DNA of 32,475 nucleotides from JAVBUZ01 sp031554725 (GCA_031554725.1 JAVBUZ010000064.1:1-32475), one strand, 5' to 3'; counted from the stretch's first letter, positions 7,349 to 16,678 are shown. Numbers and translations: made by a program. The notes: generated by a model not told the origin, from the sequence alone.

Positions 7349-8131
7349 TTAATAAATAGCTCTTGCACGCATTCTGACTAGTATTTTTTTCTCCATTCTG
7401 CTCACCTGAACTTGGCTTATTCCTAGTTTTTGAGCCACCTGTGTTTGGGTTTGTTCTTGGAAATAACGCATCGATATAAGCTCACGTTCCTTCTCATCCA
7501 GCTCACTTAGTAGCTGCTCCAAAAGCATATGATTTAGAACCTCCTCCTTTTCATAATCCGTGTTAGCCATTCCTGGAGCACTTCCGCTTGTTACACTGTT
7601 TCCCACTACTTTACCATTTCCGCCATGAACAATCTTGTCCACTAAAAAAACTTCGCTTCCATCAGATTGGTAGACGGATTTATAAATTGATTCTACTTCT
7701 ACGCTTGCCTCCATTGCCAAAATAATCTCTTCTAGGCTTAGCTGCGCCTCCTGAGCCACTTCATTAATACTAGGCTCTCTTCCCAGTCTCTGTAATAGCC
7801 TTTCTCTGGCAATATTCGCCTTAAATCCATTTTCTTTTACACTTCTACTTATTTTTACGATTCCATCATCTCGTAAAAAACGCTTAATTTCTCCAGATAT
7901 CATGGGTACTGCATAGGTGGAAAATTTCACCTCAAATGTGAGGTCAAACTTGTCTATTGCTTTCATAAGCCCAATACAACCGATTTGAAATAGGTCCTCT
8001 GCCTCATATCCTCTTCCTATAAAACGTTTTACGATGTGATGCACTAGTCCTAAATTTTTTTCTATCAGTATCTCTCTTGCCTGCTTATCTCCTGCTTGTG
8101 ATCTTGCAATAAGAACTGCCACCTCTTCCAT
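7349..8131 (-). CDS. sigF: RNA polymerase sporulation sigma factor SigF
   Basis: 260-residue sigma-70-family protein with regions 2 ('EDLFQIGCIGLMKAIDKFD', near 45-63), 3 and 4 (helix-turn-helix near 229-250, 'VAQKLGISQVQVSRMEKKIL'). The block 'KFSTYAVPMISGEIKRFLRDDG' is typical of the SigF/SigG group; placement directly after spoIIAB makes it SigF, the first forespore-specific sigma factor, held inactive by SpoIIAB. The region 3-4 linker (about 168-190, Gly/Ser/Asn-rich) is some 20 residues longer than in Bacillus SigF. The ATG is 3 bp after the spoIIAB stop; GAGGA inside the end of spoIIAB serves as RBS. Confidence 0.95.
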   Translation of the reverse strand: MEEVAVLIARSQAGDKQAREILIEKNLGLVHHIVKRFIGRGYEAEDLFQIGCIGLMKAIDKFDLTFEVKFSTYAVPMISGEIKRFLRDDGIVKISRSVKENGFKANIARERLLQRLGREPSINEVAQEAQLSLEEIILAMEASVEVESIYKSVYQSDGSEVFLVDKIVHGGNGKVVGNSVTSGSAPGMANTDYEKEEVLNHMLLEQLLSELDEKERELISMRYFQEQTQTQVAQKLGISQVQVSRMEKKILVRMRARAIY

Positions 8132-8134
8132 AAG

Positions 8135-8629
8135 CTAATCCTCATGCTGGAGCCATGCGCCACTTCCTAGTTTCTTCTTCATTCTTACAATTGTTCCCTT
8201 TGCAGGTTCAGATTCTACCTCAAGATCATCCATAAAGGCCTCCATAAAAGCAAAGCCCATCCCAGATCTTTCTAGCTCTGGTTTTGTGGTAAATAAAGGT
8301 TCCATCGCCCTATCTAAGTTTTCAATTCCGGCCCCTTTATCCTCTACCTCTACATACAAAATCCCTTTTTCAATTCGGCATCTTAAATAAACTTTACCTT
8401 CCCTTATTTTGCATGTCACAGGAACCACCTGCCCATGCTTTCCATATCCATATGTATTTTCATAGCCATGAATAATCGCATTGGTAACCGCCTCTGAAAC
8501 TGCTGTTTTTATATCTGCTATCTCTTCCAATGTGGGATTAAGAGAAGAAATAAAGGCTGTAACTGCCACTCTTGCAAAGCTTTCATTGCTTGATATTGCA
8601 TCAAACTCCATTGTCATTTCATTTTTCAT
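8135..8629 (-). CDS. spoIIAB: Anti-sigma F factor / protein kinase SpoIIAB
   Basis: 164-residue GHKL-fold ATP-binding protein. It binds SigF with ATP and phosphorylates SpoIIAA on serine. The N box 'EAVTNAIIHGYEN' (46-58), G1 box 'DKGAGI' (97-102) and G2 box 'RSGMGF' (121-126) are all present. The start at MKNEM is chosen from the family N-terminus and a GGGAG 5 bp upstream; an in-frame ATG at 8665 with a more distant GAGGAG would add 12 residues. Compared with Bacillus SpoIIAB, about 16 residues (60-76) are inserted between the N box helix and the next strand. It is the middle gene of spoIIAA-spoIIAB-sigF. Confidence 0.95.
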   Translation of the reverse strand: MKNEMTMEFDAISSNESFARVAVTAFISSLNPTLEEIADIKTAVSEAVTNAIIHGYENTYGYGKHGQVVPVTCKIREGKVYLRCRIEKGILYVEVEDKGAGIENLDRAMEPLFTTKPELERSGMGFAFMEAFMDDLEVESEPAKGTIVRMKKKLGSGAWLQHED

Positions 8630-8682
8630 ATTTGCTCCCGTCTGTGTACTCTCTTTTACTTCCATCCTTTTTTACGCTCCTC

Positions 8683-8988
8683 TCACTCCATGATTTCTAC
8701 AATTTTATGAAGTCCTGATACATGTAATATTTTTCTTATCTGCCTATCCGCATGAATAGCAAAAATCTTTCCACCAAAGCAAGCTATTTTCTTATAGCGC
8801 CCCATAATAATACCAATGCCCGAAGAGTCCATAAACTTTGTTTCTTCAAAATCAAAAACAATATTATTTATCTTATCGTGCATAATAAATTTGTCCGCCT
8901 TTTCACTTATATAGGCTGACTTGTGATGATCAATTTCTTCTGGTAGCTTTACCATTAGATAATTGTCAATTACTTTAAAATCGTCCAT
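8683..8988 (-). CDS. spoIIAA: Anti-anti-sigma F factor SpoIIAA
   Basis: 101-residue STAS-domain protein. The phosphorylation site 'MDSSGIG' is intact. Dephosphorylated SpoIIAA (by SpoIIE) binds SpoIIAB and frees SigF in the forespore. The ATG at 8988 is chosen because AAAGGGG lies about 7 bp before it; a start at 9015 would put the first codons inside the T-run of the upstream terminator. First gene of the operon. No clear sigma-H promoter was found between the TPR gene terminator (9013-9047) and this start; only about 25 bp separate them. Confidence 0.94.
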   Translation of the reverse strand: MDDFKVIDNYLMVKLPEEIDHHKSAYISEKADKFIMHDKINNIVFDFEETKFMDSSGIGIIMGRYKKIACFGGKIFAIHADRQIRKILHVSGLHKIVEIME

Positions 8989-9012
8989 CTCTTTTCCCCT
9001 TTCTTTACTACA

Positions 9013-9047
9013 CAAAAAGAGAACCTATAGCATTCTATAAGTTCTCT
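9013..9047 (-). terminator. Terminator after the valS-folC-TPR operon
   Basis: On the - strand AGAGAACTTATAG and CTATAGGTTCTCT (arms 9035-9047 and 9018-9030) form a hairpin with one mismatch and a 4-nt loop, followed by TTTTTGTG. It lies just after the TPR gene stop and only about 25 bp before spoIIAA. Confidence 0.85.
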
Positions 9048-9055
9048 CTCGTATT

Positions 9056-10513
9056 TTATGAGCTAGGCTCCTTTATCGCATGTAATCTATAACTAAAAAC
9101 AGCTTTTAAGCTATTATTTAGCGTCTCAAAATAACTTTTAGAGCGTCTTGCCTTTTCTGTTCCAGGGAATAGTTCAATCACTTTTGTGTATGTCTCCATT
9201 GCTTTTTCCCTATCACCATTTTGTTTATAGGCATTTCCAAGGTTAAATAACGCATCTCCATTTGTAGCATCATAGTATACCGCTTTTTCTAAATCCTGAA
9301 TGGCTAATTCAAACTGGTCATTCTTATATGCTGCATAGCCCGTGGTATAATAAGTGCTTGAAATTTCTGGGCCAATTTCTGTTAACAATGAATTGTATAG
9401 ATTTTGGAAAGCTTCCGAAGTATTTTCAATAACGATTCCTTGTCTAATGGTTTCTAAGCTATTTGCAATTTCCATTGAATCCTTTTTTTCAATATAAGCA
9501 TTTGCTACCTTTAACAATTCATCAATGTTTTGTATGGTTCCGTCCGTTCCTACATAATCTTCTAATTCAGTATTCAGCTTATCATTATCACCTTTTAGCT
9601 CTGCAACTTCCTGCTCAAGTTCAACAATTCTAGCGGTTTTCGCATCTAGCTGCTCGCTAACTGTTCTTACCTGATCCTGCGCCTCCGCCTTTTGCTTGGT
9701 AATCGATGCTGGTAAAACAAGGAAATACATAACCGCCATACCTAACACAAGGCCAATTCCGACATTAAGCAGGGTACTAATTCCACTGTTCTTAGGTTCC
9801 TTAACTGTAAGAGGCTGGATAATCATTTCGTTATCACTTTGGTATCTAACAATATCTTCATTTTTCTTTTTACCCGAATTCTTTGTACTCTCATCAGGCT
9901 CAAGCATCGCATTCACTTCTTTCATGTAGCGAAGGGTAAGAGTATTGTTACTATCAATATTACTGCATTTTACTAATTCTCTCCTTGCCTTGTCCCACTG
10001 TTCACTATCCATATATAGGAGGGCCAAAAGCTGATGCGCTCTTATAAATTTGGGATTTAAAGAAAGCACCTTCTTTAACTGAATCACAGCTAAATCCTTG
10101 CTATCCTGCATGCAATATACTAACGCTTGATTATATTTCTTTATGGTCTGATTAATGGATTCTAATTGTGAACCATTACTCTGTAGCATATCAATATAAT
10201 CATCTGCTATATTCTTGTTTGGGCGCAAATTCTTGCTAATTACCCATTCACTTAAGGCCGCTACCACTTCACCCATTTCAAAATAGACTAGGCCTAGCAG
10301 ATTTCTTGCTTCTACATTGTTTTTATTTAATTTTAAACTCTGTCGCAAACTGGTTACTGCACCTGTCAAATCTCTGACGCCCGCTTTTTCCAATCCATGG
10401 TTATAATAAAGGTTTGAAATCTTCATTATCTTCTGATACATTGAAACATCTGCGCCGCAAGAAGTGCAAAATTCGTGCCCGGATAGACGACATCCACAGT
10501 TATAACAATTCAT
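9056..10513 (-). CDS. Zinc-ribbon TPR membrane protein
   Basis: 485 residues. The N-terminus has a zinc-ribbon (C3, C6, C16, C19), followed by cytoplasmic TPR-like helices (about 40-200), a charged linker, one membrane segment (about 247-269), a coiled coil (272-320) and C-terminal TPR motifs (about 385-465, with 'YAAYKNDQFELAIQDLEKA' and 'GDALFNLGNAYKQNGD'). Such proteins act as scaffolds, but the partner is unknown. AGAGAGGA lies about 6 bp before the ATG. Last gene of the unit headed by valS; the 47-codon gene just upstream is probably translated with it. Confidence 0.8.
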   Translation of the reverse strand: MNCYNCGCRLSGHEFCTSCGADVSMYQKIMKISNLYYNHGLEKAGVRDLTGAVTSLRQSLKLNKNNVEARNLLGLVYFEMGEVVAALSEWVISKNLRPNKNIADDYIDMLQSNGSQLESINQTIKKYNQALVYCMQDSKDLAVIQLKKVLSLNPKFIRAHQLLALLYMDSEQWDKARRELVKCSNIDSNNTLTLRYMKEVNAMLEPDESTKNSGKKKNEDIVRYQSDNEMIIQPLTVKEPKNSGISTLLNVGIGLVLGMAVMYFLVLPASITKQKAEAQDQVRTVSEQLDAKTARIVELEQEVAELKGDNDKLNTELEDYVGTDGTIQNIDELLKVANAYIEKKDSMEIANSLETIRQGIVIENTSEAFQNLYNSLLTEIGPEISSTYYTTGYAAYKNDQFELAIQDLEKAVYYDATNGDALFNLGNAYKQNGDREKAMETYTKVIELFPGTEKARRSKSYFETLNNSLKAVFSYRLHAIKEPSS

Positions 10514-10526
10514 GCTATCGTCCTCT

Positions 10527-10670
10527 CTATTCTTCTTCCTTAGTTTCTTTTATCATTTTAACCAGTATATCAGCCATATCTGTTAAATCTTGATTATAAA
10601 TTGCTTCCTCAGCATCTTCTACTTCCAAGCTTGGATGAAACTTCTTTAGTTCTTCTTCAAAGTTAATCAT
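10527..10670 (-). CDS. Small acidic protein, unknown function (47 aa)
   Basis: 47 codons beginning MINFEEELKKFHPSLEV and ending KETKEEE; predicted helical and acidic, with no membrane segment or cysteine. Its ATG overlaps the last codons and stop of folC by 8 bp, with AGGAAGG about 7 bp upstream inside folC. It ends 13 bp before the TPR gene. Good RBS, tight packing and biased composition argue for a real gene, which would probably be missed by automatic calling. A helper for the TPR protein is conceivable, but nothing in the sequence shows it. Confidence 0.7.
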   Translation of the reverse strand: MINFEEELKKFHPSLEVEDAEEAIYNQDLTDMADILVKMIKETKEEE

Positions 10671-12000
10671 GACTGCACCTTCCTACTATCCCTTTTATCT
10701 CACCAACCAGATACAAAGAGCCTGCAACATATATTCTCTCACCTGCGTCTCGCTCTAATATCACGCGATTATAGGCCTCTTTTGTCTCATCATATACGTC
10801 AACATTTTCTTTTGTATACTGCTCAAAAATTATTTTTAGTTCTTTCGTTGCCATAGCCCTAGCACCCTGCATGCCTGCAATCGATATTTTATCAAATAGA
10901 TTGCTTTCCATAATGGCCGCTACCATTTGGCTATAGTCCTTGTCCTTTACCACACTAAACAGTAAATGGCGTTTTCCTTCCCAGGTATCCGCCTCTACGG
11001 TCTCTATAAATGCTCTTATACCGTCTATGTTATGGGCACCATCAATAAATACTTCTGGCAAAACTTCTTCCATTCTGCCAGCCCAAAAAGCTTTATGAAT
11101 CCCTTGTATCATATGCTCCTTGTGAATCGTCTTCCCTTGGTCTATTACTTCTAGTGCTCGTAGTGCAAGAGATGCGTTTTCCAGCTGATATCGCGCAATG
11201 GTACTTAGACAAAGCCTAATATAACCATAATAGCGAGAATGATAAGAAAAATCAATGTTTTTATTCTTATTTTTTAAGAATGTGTAGTCACTTTTCGACA
11301 CAGAAAACCACTCTGCTTGAAGCACTTTTGCTTTTTCTATCATGACCTTAGTTACCTTTTCATCTTCATCCCAAAATACAACTGGTCTATTTGATGCTAT
11401 TATCTCCGCCTTTTCACCTGCTATTTGAGGCAAAGTGTCACCTAAGTATTCCATATGATCCATACCAATTCTAGTTATAATTGAAACTTCCTTATTATTT
11501 ACCGCATTTGTTGCATCTAATCTGCCACCAAGACCAGTTTCCAAAATGCAAAAATCTGGTTTTTGCTTTGAAAAGATATACATAGAAATAAAAAACAAAT
11601 ATTCAAATTGGGTGGGATTATAGCCCTCTCCATTTTCCAAGCTATCACAGTCTAGCATATTATATATTGTCCAAAATGCTTCCATAAAAAGCTCCTTAGA
11701 AACCATTTCGCCACCAAAATAAAAACGCTCCCTAACCTCCACTAAGTGAGGTGAAGTAAAGGTTCCGCAGGTATAGCCTGCTTCCTCTAAAACTGCACGC
11801 AAATAAGCACAAACGGAACCTTTTCCGTTTGTGCCTGCAATATGAATAATTTTCATCCCTTTATCAGGTTTTCCCATCTTTTCCAAAAATTTTCTAGTAT
11901 CTTCTAATGTGTTTCCGATGATAAATTTGGGAAGATTAAGCAGATATTCCACTGCTTCCGTATAATTATCAATCTGCTTTCTTTTCAAAACAGGAGCCAC
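10663..12000 (-). CDS. folC: Bifunctional folylpolyglutamate synthase / dihydrofolate synthase
   Basis: 445-residue Mur-ligase-family enzyme. The ATP-binding loop 'GTNGKGS' is at 56-62, 'TSPHL' follows, 'ETGLGGRLDATN' marks the central domain and 'DGAHN' the C-terminal domain. It adds glutamate to dihydropteroate and to folates in the cytosol. The GTG start at 12000 overlaps the end of the DUF342 gene; AAGGTGAG is close to it, so a TTG four codons later (11988) is an alternative start. valS-folC linkage is common in Firmicutes, and here both belong to the T-box-controlled unit. Confidence 0.95.
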   Translation of the reverse strand: MAPVLKRKQIDNYTEAVEYLLNLPKFIIGNTLEDTRKFLEKMGKPDKGMKIIHIAGTNGKGSVCAYLRAVLEEAGYTCGTFTSPHLVEVRERFYFGGEMVSKELFMEAFWTIYNMLDCDSLENGEGYNPTQFEYLFFISMYIFSKQKPDFCILETGLGGRLDATNAVNNKEVSIITRIGMDHMEYLGDTLPQIAGEKAEIIASNRPVVFWDEDEKVTKVMIEKAKVLQAEWFSVSKSDYTFLKNKNKNIDFSYHSRYYGYIRLCLSTIARYQLENASLALRALEVIDQGKTIHKEHMIQGIHKAFWAGRMEEVLPEVFIDGAHNIDGIRAFIETVEADTWEGKRHLLFSVVKDKDYSQMVAAIMESNLFDKISIAGMQGARAMATKELKIIFEQYTKENVDVYDETKEAYNRVILERDAGERIYVAGSLYLVGEIKGIVGRCSHD

Positions 12001-12001
12001 C

Positions 12002-13528
12002 TCACCTTAATATTGGTCGACCTTCAATAAGACCATTCTGCACTGAATATTTTATAAAACTGGTGCCACGCTCTAAAGGCATTTGGACAGTTTCAATGCA
12101 GATAATTGTACCCCTATAAACAGAGCCCTTCACTTTTATAGAAGCACCTTTTCCGTTTTCAATCGTGCTTACTAAAATTTCCTTGTCGGCTTTTGTATTT
12201 TCAAGCTCTGCAAAGCATTCATCCTTTTGTTTATTTAGCAAAAGAAGCTTGTGCTCTGTGCTACTATCCATTTTGTTTCCATAGGTACGTCTTTCCTTTA
12301 AAATTGCGGACATTTCATCTACCGCTTTTGCTAATTCAGCTTGTACCTCTAATTCCTTTTTATGAACATGAAGATATCTTTCGTAGGTTCGCGCATCGTA
12401 TCCCGCATGTACAATCGTTTTGACCTCAGACTCATTACCTATAATGGTAGCTTCTACCCCTAAAAGTCCATGAGTATAACCACCAATTAAGGCTCCTCGT
12501 TTTCCAGTTACGGTTACTTTTCCATCCGCCGAAACATTGGAATTCATAATGGAATTGGCTTGAACGCTTCCTCCAACCATAACGTTGGTATTTTCAATAA
12601 AGTCCGCAAATAAGTCACCTCTAGCGGAAATCTTCGCTTTATTTCCACCAGATATACCGGTCTGTAAAATAATATCTCCGCCAGCATACATGCTAACGCC
12701 TTCTACAATTCCCGAAATAACGATATTTCGGCCCGCACGGATCATTACACCCGCTTCCACGTTTCCTTTTATTACTACATCACCATAAAATTCCACACGT
12801 CCTGTAATTAGCGTTACATCACCTCTAATTTCATGGGTGTTTTGAACATCAACTCTACCATTTTTCGCTTCAACTTTTCCATCTACCAAGGATATATAAG
12901 TAATACCATCATCTAATCTAGCAATATTTTTTCCTCTAATCGGTGGTAGCTCTCTTGCTGGCTTTAACCCTATTTCCTCGCCCTTTACGTTATAGCCAGG
13001 AACTCCTTTGGTAGCCGGATGATAGATAGCAATTTTGTCATTTTTTCCTACATTTTGTAGCATACTCATACTGGAGTAGTCTACAGTACCATCTTCTCTT
13101 ACCTTGGGACTTCTTAGCTTTTCAGGTGAAAAAAAGTATTCATAATATCCATCTGCCCCCAGCTCAGAGGGTTTTCCGTTTGCGACAATTACTTCTCTAT
13201 CATATATGCGTTTTTTTACCATTGCATGTAAATTCGACTCATGGAATCCGTTAACAATTCCTTGAGAACGCAAATAGTTTTTTATCTTTTCTACCGAATA
13301 GGTCTGATTTTCTCTTGGAGGATATAGATAAATCCACGCCACCATCTTATCATCACTTATTCTCGCGTAGGAGCCATTCAAAATTTTGCTGGATCCCTCA
13401 CGCTCAACTGGCTTTTCTTCTTCTCTTGTAAATTGAAACGCGCTAGGATTAGATAGGCTAAGCTCACGTTGTACTATTTCCAGCTGCTCTTCTAATTCCT
13501 TCCAGGGGTCATCCCAACGATCATCCAT
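12002..13528 (-). CDS. DUF342 / FapA-family polymer-forming protein
   Basis: 508 residues. The N-terminal region has 'VKKRIYDREVIVANG', which fits the FapA N-terminal domain; the middle (about 205-360) is made of short Gly/Val/Ile-rich repeats ('GDVVIKGNVEAGVMIRAG', 'GGDIILQTGI') expected to form a right-handed beta-helix; a coiled-coil segment (about 385-450) and a beta-rich C-terminus follow. Despite the FapA name (flagellar assembly protein A), DUF342 proteins also occur in non-flagellated Firmicutes and their role is unclear. The ATG at 13528 has GGGAGGAG 7 bp upstream; an ATG at 13552 would lie before this RBS. It sits between valS and folC. Confidence 0.85.
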   Translation of the reverse strand: MDDRWDDPWKELEEQLEIVQRELSLSNPSAFQFTREEEKPVEREGSSKILNGSYARISDDKMVAWIYLYPPRENQTYSVEKIKNYLRSQGIVNGFHESNLHAMVKKRIYDREVIVANGKPSELGADGYYEYFFSPEKLRSPKVREDGTVDYSSMSMLQNVGKNDKIAIYHPATKGVPGYNVKGEEIGLKPARELPPIRGKNIARLDDGITYISLVDGKVEAKNGRVDVQNTHEIRGDVTLITGRVEFYGDVVIKGNVEAGVMIRAGRNIVISGIVEGVSMYAGGDIILQTGISGGNKAKISARGDLFADFIENTNVMVGGSVQANSIMNSNVSADGKVTVTGKRGALIGGYTHGLLGVEATIIGNESEVKTIVHAGYDARTYERYLHVHKKELEVQAELAKAVDEMSAILKERRTYGNKMDSSTEHKLLLLNKQKDECFAELENTKADKEILVSTIENGKGASIKVKGSVYRGTIICIETVQMPLERGTSFIKYSVQNGLIEGRPILR

Positions 13529-13631
13529 AGCGTCTCTCCTCCCTTGCATCATAATTCCAGTTAGCAGTTAACGCCCAGGTATTTACAATCCCTGAGCGCT
13601 CTGTTATCTACTTACTTCCTATTCTATTTCA

Positions 13632-16292
13632 TTATTTCAACTGTTGCAAGCGTAATTTTACCTGTTCCAACATTTGCGTATACTTTTCTAACTTTTCACG
13701 TTCTTCATCCACTTTGGCTTGTGGTGCTTTTGCCATAAACTTCTCGTTACTAAGCATACCATTTACTCGACTCACTTCTCCCTGAAGATGGATTTCTTCC
13801 TTCTCCAAGCGTTCTATCTCTTGCGCAATATCTACTAGCTCTGCAAATGGGATATAAAGAGTTGCGTTGGCAATCACTACCGAAACAGCGTCCTGAGCAA
13901 TACCTGTTTTATCCACTTGAACAATACTTTCAGAAGCATAAGCCAATGATTCAAAAAAGAGTTTTGCTTCTTCAAATATTTCTTTCATCTGGTCATTTTC
14001 CGTTACCACATAAACAGAAGCTTTTCTGCTTGGTGGAACATTCATCTGCGTACGTACATTTCGGATACCACGCACTGCTTCTTTAATGATTTCGATTGCC
14101 TTTTCATCTTTCTCATAGAATCTATCTTCTGAATATTCTGGCCATGAAGAAATCATAATAGACTCTTCCTCTGCCTGTAAGCTTACAAAAATTTCTTCTG
14201 TAATAAATGGCATATAAGGATGTAGAAGCTTAAGCGCATCAATAAGAACAGACTTCAAAGTGTAGAGTGCTGCATTCTGGCTAACCTTATCATCTGAATT
14301 GTATAGGCGAGGTTTTACCATTTCTATATACCAATCGCAGAATTCATCCCAAATAAAGTCATATACCTTTTGAACCGCTATACCAAGTTCAAAGTTTTCC
14401 ATATTGTCTGTTACTTCCTTGGTTAAGCTGTTGAGCTTAGATAAAATCCATTTGTCAACTGGCTGTAAATCTGCTGCTTCTGGCTTTGTCACTTCTTTTC
14501 CATCTATGTTCATCATGATGAAACGTGATGCATTCCAAACCTTATTGGCAAAGTTTCTACTTGCTTCTACTCTTTCTATATAAAAACGCATGTCATTACC
14601 TGGTGCGTTTCCAGTCATAAGTGTAAGACGTAATGCATCTGCACCATACTGCTCGATAATTTCAAGTGGATCAATACCATTTCCTAATGATTTTGACATT
14701 TTTCTACCTTGGCTATCTCTTACTAAGCCGTGGAATAAAACCGTTTTAAAAGGTCTTTCCCCCATCTGCTCATAGCCAGAGAAAATCATGCGAATTACCC
14801 AGAAGAAAATGATATCATAACCTGTTACTAGTACGTCGGTAGGATAAAAGTATTTTAAATCCTCTGTCATTTCTGGCCAGCCAAGTGTTGAAAATGGCCA
14901 TAATGCAGATGAAAACCAAGTATCTAAGGTATCTGGATCTTGGGTAAAATTGTTTTTACCACATTTTGGGCAAACCCCTGGTGCATCTTTTGAAACCACA
15001 ACTTCACCACAGTCATCACAGTAGTAAGCTGGGATTCTATGCCCCCACCATAGCTGACGGCTAATACACCAATCACGGATATTATCTGTCCAATTATAAT
15101 ATGTTTTATCCATACGCTCTGGAATCAGCTCAATTTCTCCACTCTTTACTGCTTCTACTGCTGGCTTAATAAGCTCATCCATTTTTACGAACCATTGCTC
15201 TTTTACCATTGGTTCAATGGTCGCTTTACATCTATCATGTGTTCCTACGTTATGAGCATGGTCTTCAATCTTAACTAAGAGTCCCATGGAATCTAACTCA
15301 GCAACAATTGCTTTTCTTGCTTCATAACGATCCATTCCTTCAAATTTGCCACCATTTTTATTGATGGTTGCATCATCATTCATTACATTGATTATTGGCA
15401 AATCATGTCTTTTTCCTACTTCAAAATCGTTAGGGTCATGAGCAGGTGTAATTTTAACTACACCAGTTCCAAATTCCATATCAACATAGGTATCTGTTAC
15501 AATCGGAATTTCTCTATTCATAAGAGGTAAAAGCACTTTTTTACCAATTAAGTGTTTGTAACGAGCATCTTCTGGATGAATCGCTACTGATGTATCTCCA
15601 AGCATAGTTTCTGGTCTCGTTGTTGCAAAGGTCAAAAACTCGGTTGTACTTGGAACATTATTTTCATCAAGAACTGGGTATTTAATATGCCAAAAGTGGC
15701 CTGCTTGCTCTTGGTATTCTACTTCTGCGTCAGAAATAGATGTGTTACATACTGGACACCAGTTGATGATTCTGCTTCCCTTATATATCCAGCCTTTTTC
15801 ATGCATCTTACAAAATACTTCTGTAACAGCCTTATTACAGCCTTCATCCATGGTAAAGCGTTCTCTATCCCAATCACAAGAAGAACCTAGCTTCTTAAGC
15901 TGAGAAATAATACGTCCACCGTATTCTTCCTTCCACTCCCATGCTCTATCTAAGAATTTCTCACGTCCAAGGTCCTGCTTGTCAATGCCCTCTTCTTTGA
16001 GCTTTTCAATAATTTTTACTTCTGTTGCTATACTGGCATGGTCTGTTCCTGGCTGCCAAAGCGCATTATATCCCTGCATACGTTTAAAACGAATGAGAAT
16101 ATCCTGCATGGTATTATCTAGGGCGTGACCCATGTGCAATTGTCCCGTAATGTTTGGAGGTGGAATCACAATTGTAAAAGGCTTTTTACTGTGGTCTACT
16201 TCTGCGTGGAAGTATTTTTTTTCTAACCATCTTTCGTACAATCTGTCTTCTATGCCACTAGGGTCATAGGTTTTTGCTAATTCTTTACTCAT
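13632..16292 (-). CDS. valS: Valine--tRNA ligase
   Basis: 886-residue class Ia aminoacyl-tRNA synthetase. The 'HMGH' signature is at 53-56 and 'KMSKS' is near 530; zinc-binding pairs 'CPVC' and 'CDDC...CPKC' are visible, as are the editing domain ('TFATTRPETMLGD') and a C-terminal coiled coil ('EIERLEKEEIHLQGEV'), which is typical of ValRS. It charges tRNA-Val in the cytosol. The ATG at 16292 follows GAAAGGATG. Expression is controlled by the T-box leader upstream with a GUA (Val) specifier; DUF342, folC, the small gene and the TPR gene follow in the same direction. Confidence 0.98.
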   Translation of the reverse strand: MSKELAKTYDPSGIEDRLYERWLEKKYFHAEVDHSKKPFTIVIPPPNITGQLHMGHALDNTMQDILIRFKRMQGYNALWQPGTDHASIATEVKIIEKLKEEGIDKQDLGREKFLDRAWEWKEEYGGRIISQLKKLGSSCDWDRERFTMDEGCNKAVTEVFCKMHEKGWIYKGSRIINWCPVCNTSISDAEVEYQEQAGHFWHIKYPVLDENNVPSTTEFLTFATTRPETMLGDTSVAIHPEDARYKHLIGKKVLLPLMNREIPIVTDTYVDMEFGTGVVKITPAHDPNDFEVGKRHDLPIINVMNDDATINKNGGKFEGMDRYEARKAIVAELDSMGLLVKIEDHAHNVGTHDRCKATIEPMVKEQWFVKMDELIKPAVEAVKSGEIELIPERMDKTYYNWTDNIRDWCISRQLWWGHRIPAYYCDDCGEVVVSKDAPGVCPKCGKNNFTQDPDTLDTWFSSALWPFSTLGWPEMTEDLKYFYPTDVLVTGYDIIFFWVIRMIFSGYEQMGERPFKTVLFHGLVRDSQGRKMSKSLGNGIDPLEIIEQYGADALRLTLMTGNAPGNDMRFYIERVEASRNFANKVWNASRFIMMNIDGKEVTKPEAADLQPVDKWILSKLNSLTKEVTDNMENFELGIAVQKVYDFIWDEFCDWYIEMVKPRLYNSDDKVSQNAALYTLKSVLIDALKLLHPYMPFITEEIFVSLQAEEESIMISSWPEYSEDRFYEKDEKAIEIIKEAVRGIRNVRTQMNVPPSRKASVYVVTENDQMKEIFEEAKLFFESLAYASESIVQVDKTGIAQDAVSVVIANATLYIPFAELVDIAQEIERLEKEEIHLQGEVSRVNGMLSNEKFMAKAPQAKVDEEREKLEKYTQMLEQVKLRLQQLK

Positions 16293-16337
16293 AAGTTCAT
16301 CCTTTCTTTTTTTGAGATAAGCAGACTCTGCTTATCG

Positions 16338-16645
16338 CACAAAGAACGCCCTCTGCCGACTTTCATCAGCAAAGGGCGTAATATACGCGGTACCACCTTT
16401 GTTCGCAGACTTCTACATATGTATTTGCCTGCCTTAGCGACTTCTTATTAGCAAAATGCTAATGTTAAAGTCCTATCCGTTAACGAGGATAAATCGAGAA
16501 AACCTACTTCGCAAAAATACGCTTTCAATTCTCCGGTTCCAAAGCTACCTTCTGTATCCTTTCCTAAAAACAACCTTTCAGCCGGTCTCCCGGGTTGTTC
16601 TCTCTGCTAAGGGGTGATACATACTCCTCTTTGTCATTACCTTTT
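16338..16645 (-). promoter_or_regulatory. T-box riboswitch (valine) with terminator/antiterminator
   Basis: On the - strand, stem I is closed by CAAAG (16629-16633) with CTTTG (16540-16544), and above the specifier loop TGTATC (16616-16621) pairs with GATACA (16553-16558). The loop has AGTA on one side and GAA followed by GGTA on the other, giving a GTA (valine) specifier at 16546-16548. The conserved T-box AGGTGGTACCGCG lies at 16386-16398. The terminator arms are 16366-16379 and 16346-16359, with a short T-rich tail. Uncharged tRNA-Val would favour the antiterminator and increase valS-operon transcription. Confidence 0.95.
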
Positions 16646-16678
16646 AGTTAGTATATGTAATATTTATAATTTGTATTT

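Noticed and set aside
13553..13631. Terminator between valS and the DUF342 gene
   Set aside because: A weak hairpin (GCGCTCAGG with CCTGGGCG) is present but has no following T-run, so the operon is likely continuous.
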